Assembly: GCF_004362715.1 (NCBI RefSeq)
Contig: NZ_SNYC01000003.1
Location: forward strand, 435,601 to 499,600
DNA length: 64,000 nt
Direction: 5' to 3'
DNA from: Pedobacter metabolipauper
Lineage (GTDB): Bacteria; Bacteroidota; Bacteroidia; Sphingobacteriales; Sphingobacteriaceae
Shown here: positions 43,338 through 50,935 of the stretch, in pieces
How positions within the stretch are numbered: position 1 is the first letter of the stretch
Layout: each line of letters starts with the position of its first letter
Notes under the pieces: model-generated
What the model was told of the DNA's origin: nothing
The model's database searches: none
The model's input: the letters and a program-made list of their open reading frames with translations, nothing else
Translations under genes and position numbers: made by a program

Positions 43338-44522
43338 ATGCAATACCGGCAAATTCTAGAAGAACTTCGATCCCATGTAGCTAACCTTTTCCTGTCTCAC
43401 AAAGATGAGCGGTTTACCTATCACAATTTAAACCATACCGAACATGTGGTTGAAAATGTGATTAAAATTGCCAATCATTACCAGCTGTCAGACCGCGATT
43501 TTTTTGTTACTGCAGCAGCAAGCTGGTTTCACGATATAGGTTATCTGTATGATCCGGCCAATCATGAAGCCAGGGGGATGGAACTTGCTACTTCATTTTT
43601 GAAGAGCAAAGATATGGATGACAGCATCATAGCTGATGTTAAAGGCTGTATCCTGGCAACCAGGATGCCTCAAAATCCAGAAGGATTACTGCAGCAAATT
43701 GTTTGTGATGCAGATCTTTACCATTTAGGAAGCAATAGCTTTAAAGCCCGCAATAAACTAATGCGCCAAGAGGTAGAAGCCTTTAAAGGTCATGAGATCG
43801 ATAAAAGCGAATGGAGGGCCAAAACCATTTCACTGTTTAAAGCACATCATTACCATACCGACTTTTGCCAGCGGCTGCTCAACGAGAAAAAAGCGGAGAA
43901 CCTGGCAGAAATGGAACTTAAGCAAATAACCAAACACACCGTGGAAACACCTGAAAAACTTCCTAAAGAAGAAAAAAAGAAAAAAGACGACAAACCAGAA
44001 CGCGGTGTAGAAACCATGTTCCGGATCACGTCGACCAATCACCAGCGGTTAAGTGATATGGCCGATAATAAAGCGCACATCATGATCTCTACCAACTCGA
44101 TCATCCTGTCTGTTATTTTAAGTTTATTGCTGCGTAAGCTCGAAGATAATCCGCATCTGATCATACCTACCTTATTGCTGCTGATCATTTGTGTGGTAAC
44201 TATGGTGTTTTCTATCCTGGCTACCCGTCCATCTATTCCAACCGGAATATTTACTAAAGACGACATTGAAGCCAAACGCGTAAACTTGCTTTTCTTCGGT
44301 AATTTTTACCGGATGAGCCTGCCGGATTATGAAAGTGGAATGAACAAATTAATGGAAGACCGTGATTTTTTATATGGCAGTCTGATTAAGGATGTTTATG
44401 CCCAGGGCGTAGTTCTTGGTCGTAAATATCGCTTACTGAGAGTGGCTTATAATGTATTCATGTTTGGTATTGTGGCTTCCGTTCTTGCGTTTATCATCGC
44501 TGCAGCGGCAGTAACTATCTAA
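43338..44522 (+). CDS. HD-domain phosphohydrolase fused to a Pycsar-effector-like (PycTM) membrane domain
   Basis: 394 residues. N-terminal HD domain, 1 to about 195: LNHTEHVVENVIKIANHY, WFHDIGYLYD (the HD pair) and VCDADLYHLGS, the layout of metal-dependent nucleotide phosphohydrolases. A charged linker (KLPKEEKKKKDDKPER) leads to FRITSTNHQRLSDMADNKAH and IMISTNSIILSVILSLLL, then further membrane helices and a last one (FMFGIVASVLAFIIAAAAV). This C-terminal part matches the transmembrane effector family of Pycsar cyclic-pyrimidine defence (DUF5706/PycTM). No cyclase gene is adjacent; instead ppk follows after 7 bp. Confidence 0.85.
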   Translation: MQYRQILEELRSHVANLFLSHKDERFTYHNLNHTEHVVENVIKIANHYQLSDRDFFVTAAASWFHDIGYLYDPANHEARGMELATSFLKSKDMDDSIIADVKGCILATRMPQNPEGLLQQIVCDADLYHLGSNSFKARNKLMRQEVEAFKGHEIDKSEWRAKTISLFKAHHYHTDFCQRLLNEKKAENLAEMELKQITKHTVETPEKLPKEEKKKKDDKPERGVETMFRITSTNHQRLSDMADNKAHIMISTNSIILSVILSLLLRKLEDNPHLIIPTLLLLIICVVTMVFSILATRPSIPTGIFTKDDIEAKRVNLLFFGNFYRMSLPDYESGMNKLMEDRDFLYGSLIKDVYAQGVVLGRKYRLLRVAYNVFMFGIVASVLAFIIAAAAVTI

Positions 44523-44529
44523 GTAATCT

Positions 44530-46515
44530 ATGGTAAAATCTGTTTTCTTTAACAGGGATCTAAGCTGGCTCAGTTTTAATGAACGCGTACTGTTAGAAGC
44601 AGCTAAAACTACGGTACCGATCCTGGAGCGCATCAAGTTCTTGTCTATCTATTCATCAAACCTGGACGAATTTTATCGGGTTAGGATGCCGGTATTAATG
44701 GCCCTCAATGATCATGAAGCCGGAGTTGACGTGGAAAGATCCCGTTTATTGAGCAATTATGACCTGGCAAAGATAGAGATCAATAAACAACAGCAAAAGT
44801 TTGGGGAAATTATATTGACGCAAATCCTTCCTCAATTGGCCGGACAGGGGATCCATTGGATCTACAATACGCCCATCCCCGAAATCATCTACGATCAGGT
44901 TTCCAATTTATTCTTTACCGAAGTGCTGGCTTATATCAATGCCATTTATATTGATAATGACCTCTCTGCATTTTTTGCGGAAAATAATAAGTTGTACCAG
45001 GCTGTTATTTTATCAGACGCTGATGGGATTGAGCGGATAGAACTCATCAATATTCCTTCAGACAACTTACCGAGATTTTACTCCATTTATGCCGGAGGTG
45101 ACCATTATATTGTCTTTTTAGAAGACATCATTAAACACCACATGGCTTATCTGTTTCCGGATGATACCATCAAAGGGATATTTAACCTGAAAATTACCAG
45201 GGAGGCCGAACTAAAGATTGATAAGGATGAAGACGACATTACTGCTGCCCTGGAAAAGCAGCTTGAAACCCGTGACTTTGGGTTTGCAACCCGTTTTCTA
45301 TGTGAACCCGGTATCCCCTTAAGGAACCTGTACCGGATCATTTACGCCTTAAACTTACAAAATGCATCAATTGTTGAAGGAGGAACCTATCACAACCTAA
45401 AAGATCTGAGCAGCTTTCCTTTGCCCGGAGCCGAATTTAGTTATACCAAATGGCCGCCTTTGTCATCTGTTAACATCCTTCCAAATGAAACGCTTTTTAA
45501 TATTGTATTAAAGCAGGATCTTCTGTTAAATGTTCCATATCAAAGTTACGATCCCGTATTGCGATTTTTTAATGAAGCTGCGAACGACAGGTATGTAACT
45601 GAAATTTATACTACCTTATACCGTGTGGCCAGCAACTCAAAAATTGTTAGTGCGCTAAGTACAGCGGCTAAAAATGGCAAAAAGGTAGTGGTTATGGTTG
45701 AGCTTAAAGCGCGGTTTGACGAAGCAAACAACATCAAGTGGGCTAAACAAATGAAAGCTGCCGGTGTAAAGATCATTTACAGCAGCATTGATCTTAAAGT
45801 ACATGCCAAGGTTGCGCTGGTTAAAAGACTGGTTAATGAAAAGGACGAATACCTGGGCTTATTTGCTACCGGTAATTTAAACGAGATTACGGCCAGGTTT
45901 TATACCGACCAGATCCTGCTTACTGCGCATCAGCCCATGCTGAAAGAACTCGAATCTTTATTCGGGTTTTTAAGCAAGCATAAAAAATCGCCGGCTCCGG
46001 AAGATCATATTGATTTTAAACATTTGCTGGTGGCTCAGTTTAATCTTCAGGATCGGTTTATTGGATTGATAGACAGAGAGATCTCAAATGCTGTTAAGGG
46101 ATTGCCTGCAGGTATAACCATTAAATTGAATAACCTGGAAGAACAGGTGCTTATTTCTAAACTATATGAGGCATCGCAGGCGGGGGTTAAAATACAATTG
46201 ATCGTACGTGGAATCTGCTGCCTGATCCCTGGTGTTACTGGCTTAAGTGAACACATCACGGTAACGCGTATTGTAGACCGGTACCTGGAGCATGGAAGGA
46301 TATTTATATTTGAAAATAATGAGGATACAGAGATCTTTTTAGGGTCTGCCGATTGGATGAACAGGAATATTTACAGCCGTATTGAAGTCTGCTTTCCAGT
46401 GTATGACCAGAATTTAAAAAATATGATATTGAAATTGATTAAATTACAACTGAAAGATGATGTTCAGCAATCCATTTATCTATTTTTGCAAACGATTAAT
46501 GAAGCTCATCCTTAA
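44530..46515 (+). CDS. ppk1: Polyphosphate kinase 1
   Basis: Makes polyphosphate from ATP reversibly. 661 residues. N-terminal FFNRDLSWLSFNERVLLEAA and SSNLDEFYRVRMPVL are diagnostic. The phospholipase-D-like catalytic half has TLYRVASNSKIVSALSTAAK, VVVMVELKARFDEANNIKWA and the autophosphorylated His425 in KVHAKVALV, then IVRGICCLIPGV and GSADWMNRN. Slightly shorter than the E. coli enzyme but with all core motifs. It is the second gene of a six-gene operon. Confidence 0.96.
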   Translation: MVKSVFFNRDLSWLSFNERVLLEAAKTTVPILERIKFLSIYSSNLDEFYRVRMPVLMALNDHEAGVDVERSRLLSNYDLAKIEINKQQQKFGEIILTQILPQLAGQGIHWIYNTPIPEIIYDQVSNLFFTEVLAYINAIYIDNDLSAFFAENNKLYQAVILSDADGIERIELINIPSDNLPRFYSIYAGGDHYIVFLEDIIKHHMAYLFPDDTIKGIFNLKITREAELKIDKDEDDITAALEKQLETRDFGFATRFLCEPGIPLRNLYRIIYALNLQNASIVEGGTYHNLKDLSSFPLPGAEFSYTKWPPLSSVNILPNETLFNIVLKQDLLLNVPYQSYDPVLRFFNEAANDRYVTEIYTTLYRVASNSKIVSALSTAAKNGKKVVVMVELKARFDEANNIKWAKQMKAAGVKIIYSSIDLKVHAKVALVKRLVNEKDEYLGLFATGNLNEITARFYTDQILLTAHQPMLKELESLFGFLSKHKKSPAPEDHIDFKHLLVAQFNLQDRFIGLIDREISNAVKGLPAGITIKLNNLEEQVLISKLYEASQAGVKIQLIVRGICCLIPGVTGLSEHITVTRIVDRYLEHGRIFIFENNEDTEIFLGSADWMNRNIYSRIEVCFPVYDQNLKNMILKLIKLQLKDDVQQSIYLFLQTINEAHP

Positions 46516-46522
46516 ACTGCCT

Positions 46523-47404
46523 ATGAAAAAATTATACACAAAATTCTATTATATCGTAATCCCATGTGTACTGTTCGGTGTACTGTCCTGTAAAAACCCA
46601 GTAGACAAATTTACCAGCCCCAAAGGATACGACCTTAAAAAACCTGATAAATTCAATATGCCATCCAGCTTATTAGAAATATCAGGTATTGCATTCCATA
46701 ACAACAATAGCGACACCATTTATAGCATTCAAGACGAAAATGGTAAGCTTTATAAACAGAAATGGGATGTTAAGAAACAAATAAACACCAAGTTTTCTCC
46801 CAACGGGGATTTTGAAGACCTCACTATCTTAAAGAATAATATATTTGTTTTAAGAAGTGACGGTGTTTTCTTTTCCTTTCCAATCACAGAAAGCGGTAAG
46901 AAAGAAACTAAGAACGTACATGAGATAAAAGGTTTACTTCCAAAGGGTGAATACGAGAGTATTTATGCGGATAATGAAAAGAACCAGATCTATGTACTCT
47001 GTAAAAGCTGTCCGGGTGATAAAAAGACCAAAATGGTAAGCGGTTATATTTTTGATTACATCGCAGCATCTGACAGCCTTGTCAGCAGTGGGGAATTTAA
47101 AGTTAACCTTCAGGGAATTGAGGCTGTTAATCCGAAGGTTAAGACAAATTTGAGTCCCTCTGCAATGACCAGGAATCCGAGAACCAACGAATGGTATATT
47201 CTTTCTTCAGCAAATAAGCTGCTGATCATTACAGATTCTAAATGGAACATTACTGAAGCACACCGTCTTAACTCCTCCACTTTTAACCAGCCGGAAGGGC
47301 TGGCATTTGATACAGATTTTAATTTGTATATAGCTAATGAAGGAGATGAGATAACCGATGGTAATATAATTAAATTCAAGTATGTACCTGCTCAAAGCAA
47401 ATAA
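46523..47404 (+). CDS. SdiA-regulated-like beta-propeller lipoprotein
   Basis: I start at ATG 46523, 7 bp after ppk1, giving the lipoprotein signal IPCVLFGVLSCKNP; the longer frame runs into ppk1. The mature part reads as a propeller of the SdiA-regulated/esterase-like type: LLEISGIAFHNNNSDTIYSI, GDFEDLTILKNNIFVL, GEYESIYADNEKNQIYVLCK, LSPSAMTRNPRTNEWYILSS and NQPEGLAFDTDFNLYIANEG. Substrate and partner unknown. The 3' end overlaps the next gene by 23 nt. Confidence 0.8.
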   Translation: MKKLYTKFYYIVIPCVLFGVLSCKNPVDKFTSPKGYDLKKPDKFNMPSSLLEISGIAFHNNNSDTIYSIQDENGKLYKQKWDVKKQINTKFSPNGDFEDLTILKNNIFVLRSDGVFFSFPITESGKKETKNVHEIKGLLPKGEYESIYADNEKNQIYVLCKSCPGDKKTKMVSGYIFDYIAASDSLVSSGEFKVNLQGIEAVNPKVKTNLSPSAMTRNPRTNEWYILSSANKLLIITDSKWNITEAHRLNSSTFNQPEGLAFDTDFNLYIANEGDEITDGNIIKFKYVPAQSK

Positions 47405-48521
47405 AATTCGCTGTGCCTTTTTGGCTTCAGCAGCTGTAATTATACAGGTATTGTGCCTGTTGCAATCTACCTATGCCCAGCAAGCAGATTCTATTCGTTC
47501 CAGGGTAATCCTGATTGGTGATGCCGGTGAAATGGATATGCAGCAGGACGGCGTGATCGGCCATGCTGCCAGGCAGGTGCTGACCGGGAAAACAACTGTT
47601 TTTTATCTCGGTGATAACATCTATCCAAGGGGGATGGGATTACCAGGAAGTAAAGAAGAACAAGAAACCAAAGACATCATCAAGTCACAATATACACCAT
47701 TCAGAAAATTGGCTGCCCCGGTCTACTTTATTCCAGGCAACCACGACTGGGACAAAAGCGGCCCTTTAGGATTGGCAAAGATTCAAAGACAGGATTCTTT
47801 CTTAAAGGAACAAGGTGATAGCCTGCTCAGTATGATCCCTGCAAATGGCTGCCCCGGACCAGTTGAAATTCAATTGAGTAAGGATTTGGTCGTCATTGCA
47901 TTTGACAGTGAATGGTGGGTATATCCGTATGCCAAGGAAACGGCTGCCGGAACGTGTGACTGCAATACAAAGGAGGAGACCATTGAAAAGTTTAAAATCC
48001 TTCTGGAAAAAAATAAGCATAAAATGATCGTTTTAGCGTCACACCATCCGTTTCAGAGTTATGGAAGTCATGGTGGTTATTTCTCGTTAAAAGACCACAT
48101 TTTCCCGTTAACTGCCCTGAACAAGAACCTGTATGTTCCGCTGCCTGTTCTGGGTTCATTATACCCTTTGCTAAGAACTACATTCGTAAATCCGGAAGAT
48201 AAAGCCCATCCGTTGTATACCGGGATGATCAATCGCATTGATAGTGTGTTTGCCGGATTTCCAAACCTGATACACGTAGCAGGTCACGATCACGGACTGC
48301 AGTTTATCAAGAATGATCAGGTACAGGTAGTTAGTGGTTCTGGTGCAAAACACAGTTATGTTAGAAAAGGAAAGCATGCTTTATATGCTTCTACACTACC
48401 TGGATATGTAATTATTGATCAATTGAAAAATAATTACGTTAGATTTACTTATTATGCTCAAACAGATGGTAAATTTGAACAGGTTTTTACTTTTGTTAAA
48501 GAGTTTATTCCTGGTTTCTAA
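47382..48521 (+). CDS. Secreted calcineurin-like metallophosphoesterase
   Basis: Exported (signal ending LLQSTYAQQ) metal-dependent phosphatase, 379 residues. All metallophosphoesterase motifs are present: LIGDAGEMDM, YLGDNIYPRG, FIPGNHDWDKSG, LASHHPFQSYG and HVAGHDHGLQF. The family often acts as a periplasmic acid-phosphatase-like enzyme. Operon context with polyphosphate kinase and the kinase-like outer-membrane protein suggests phosphoryl substrates at the envelope; this is inference. Confidence 0.9.
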   Translation: MYLLKANKIRCAFLASAAVIIQVLCLLQSTYAQQADSIRSRVILIGDAGEMDMQQDGVIGHAARQVLTGKTTVFYLGDNIYPRGMGLPGSKEEQETKDIIKSQYTPFRKLAAPVYFIPGNHDWDKSGPLGLAKIQRQDSFLKEQGDSLLSMIPANGCPGPVEIQLSKDLVVIAFDSEWWVYPYAKETAAGTCDCNTKEETIEKFKILLEKNKHKMIVLASHHPFQSYGSHGGYFSLKDHIFPLTALNKNLYVPLPVLGSLYPLLRTTFVNPEDKAHPLYTGMINRIDSVFAGFPNLIHVAGHDHGLQFIKNDQVQVVSGSGAKHSYVRKGKHALYASTLPGYVIIDQLKNNYVRFTYYAQTDGKFEQVFTFVKEFIPGF

Positions 48522-48553
48522 TATTAGGTTAGAAACGATAAAGAATACCGAAA

Positions 48554-50935
48554 ATGCAGACGATTACGCTAAATCTAGATCATAAAACGACTAAATCAGG
48601 AAAAGACCTGATTGGTGCCGATATTAAACTGTCTTTGAAACCCTTTGTGGATTACATTTCGAACAGATTGGATACCGAGAAAACTGCAAAAGTTAACTTC
48701 TACAGATATATACTACAGCAGTTTAACAATTATCCTGAACTGTCTGAACCTATACTTGCTGAAAATACCGGTAAATACGGTGAACTTTATGAACTGATCT
48801 ATACCGCGCTTTCACCCATCATTAATGATGAGAAACAACAGTACTGGGCGCTTGGAACACCGCTTACCGGTTGCTTTCACTATGGTACAGACTCGTTCTA
48901 TAACGTCCTTATGGACCATACCAGCTGCAGCATCCGCAATGACATTTCTATATCTGCGAAAAAGGATATGGAAAAGAACCTTATTTCTGCATTTTATAAC
49001 CTGGTTTTAGAACGTTTTTACAACATCTCTTTAACAGGTAACCAGGTGATCGTAAATTCTGTTGTGGATCAGGATACACATTTATTAAAGTATTACAGAC
49101 TCAATGTAGATACCCGGTTTTTGGAAGTTAGAACGAAAGCGGGTGTGCAACTTCCGGAATATAATTTAAAGGACGTTAAGGATTACATCAAAGACGAAAG
49201 AAATACCCTGAAGATCCTTTCTAAAGTTATTCCTCCCGAGCAGTTTATCATTGAGGGCATCTCTATCATTACATTAACCGACGTAACCAGTGAATATGCA
49301 TTGGAAAGCATAAAAAACCTGGTTATTGAACATAGCGAATCCAGAAAGGGAGAACATACCAAAGAGATCTCTACCGCTTTAAAAACGCTGGTAGGTACCG
49401 ATCAGATTGACTTTGGGATGGTTCCTTACATTAAATTAAATGGTAAGCTGAAGATCAATGAGTTTTCAGGTTTTACAAGTATCCTGGTACAACTGGCCAG
49501 AGACCAGGGAATGGCAGATACAGAATACAATAGCCTGATCGAAGATTATATAAGAAGTCCGAGAACACTCATCTTTCCTGAGATCTCAGAAGAGGAATAT
49601 ATCAGTTATCCGATGCTGAAATTGCTGGGTAAAGTTGGTGTAAAGTCTTATGCTTTATTTCCGCTGTATTACAACGCAAAGCTTGTGGGCTGCCTGGAGC
49701 TTTATACTAAAGATTCCAGCGAGTTTAATGGCAGCACCTTAACTAAGATCGAATCTTCATTTCCTTTATTGGCACAATTGTTCCAGAACATCATTGTAGA
49801 TTTTAACAATGAGGTTCAGGATGTGATTACCGATAAGTTTACGGCCCTGCAGCCATCCGTTCAATGGCGCTTTCATGAAGCCGCCTATAATTACATGCAG
49901 TCTGGGGCAAAAGACAGGAACCTGCCTATAGAGCCCGTATTTTTTAGAAATGTTTATCCGTTTTATGGAGCAGTAGATATTAGAAACTCCAGCATCCAGC
50001 GTAATGCGGCGATCAGGAAAGATCTTTATAACCATTTCGCAATTCTTGAAGAAACCATTTCAGGGATAAAAAATAGGATTACGCTATGTAAAGAAGATGA
50101 AATTCCACACGAACAGTCCATCTGGAACTATAAAGATTTGGATGAGCTTTCTGACCGGGAGATCTTAAAGACAGAAGATTATTTATTAAGACAGATCCCA
50201 ACCTCTCTGAATCAGCTGAAAGCCAGTCACCCTGAATTAACAACAATCGTAGATCAGTATTTTAAGTTGTCTGTTAAAGATGGCAAGCTGTATGAAAACA
50301 GGGAGCGTTACGAGAAGAGCATGCAAATGATCAACGTAGCGGTTACCAGGCACCTGGATGAGTTCAATTCAGAACTGCAATCTGCCTATCCGTGCTATTT
50401 TGAAAAATTCAGAACAGACGGTGTTGAGTTTGATATTTACCTGGGGCAATCCATTGCGCCACATATTCCATTTACCCCTAAGTTTTTAGGCGACTTTAGG
50501 CTGCGTCAATTACGCGTTTTAGCAGAAATAGCACAAACAACCAATAACTTAGGGCCATACTTCTCTTTACCACTGGAAACCACACAGCTTATCTTTGTCT
50601 ATGATAAGCCCATAGACGTAAGCTTTAGAATTGATGAGCAGCGTTTTGATGTAGAAGGAAGCTATAATATTCGCTATCAGATGGTGAAAAAACGAATAGA
50701 CAAAGCCTATATAAAAGACACTACCGAGCGTTTAACCCAGCCAGGTAAGATCGCTATTGTTTATTTTAACAGTGCTGAAGCCCAGGAATACCTTGTTTAT
50801 ATTAAAAGACTTCAATATATTGGTTTATTAAACCAGGATATTGAATATTTGGACATCGAAGAATTACAAGGTGTTGAAGGATTAAAAGCCCTAAGGGTAG
50901 GAGTAAGCTTAACAAAAGCAATTAGTTATATATGA
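48554..50935 (+). CDS. Large GAF-domain cytoplasmic protein of unknown function
   Basis: 793 residues with no signal peptide or membrane helix. The middle (about residues 300-430) is GAF-like: SGFTSILVQLARDQG, YPMLKLLGKVGVKSYALFPL and YYNAKLVGCLELYTKDSSEF. The flanking regions are long, mostly helical and not assigned. Near the C-terminus KIAIVYFNSAEAQEYLVYIK may form an alpha/beta unit. No kinase, cyclase or DNA-binding motif follows the GAF, so its output is unclear. The next gene overlaps by 4 nt, so it belongs to the same operon. Confidence 0.75.
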   Translation: MQTITLNLDHKTTKSGKDLIGADIKLSLKPFVDYISNRLDTEKTAKVNFYRYILQQFNNYPELSEPILAENTGKYGELYELIYTALSPIINDEKQQYWALGTPLTGCFHYGTDSFYNVLMDHTSCSIRNDISISAKKDMEKNLISAFYNLVLERFYNISLTGNQVIVNSVVDQDTHLLKYYRLNVDTRFLEVRTKAGVQLPEYNLKDVKDYIKDERNTLKILSKVIPPEQFIIEGISIITLTDVTSEYALESIKNLVIEHSESRKGEHTKEISTALKTLVGTDQIDFGMVPYIKLNGKLKINEFSGFTSILVQLARDQGMADTEYNSLIEDYIRSPRTLIFPEISEEEYISYPMLKLLGKVGVKSYALFPLYYNAKLVGCLELYTKDSSEFNGSTLTKIESSFPLLAQLFQNIIVDFNNEVQDVITDKFTALQPSVQWRFHEAAYNYMQSGAKDRNLPIEPVFFRNVYPFYGAVDIRNSSIQRNAAIRKDLYNHFAILEETISGIKNRITLCKEDEIPHEQSIWNYKDLDELSDREILKTEDYLLRQIPTSLNQLKASHPELTTIVDQYFKLSVKDGKLYENRERYEKSMQMINVAVTRHLDEFNSELQSAYPCYFEKFRTDGVEFDIYLGQSIAPHIPFTPKFLGDFRLRQLRVLAEIAQTTNNLGPYFSLPLETTQLIFVYDKPIDVSFRIDEQRFDVEGSYNIRYQMVKKRIDKAYIKDTTERLTQPGKIAIVYFNSAEAQEYLVYIKRLQYIGLLNQDIEYLDIEELQGVEGLKALRVGVSLTKAISYI

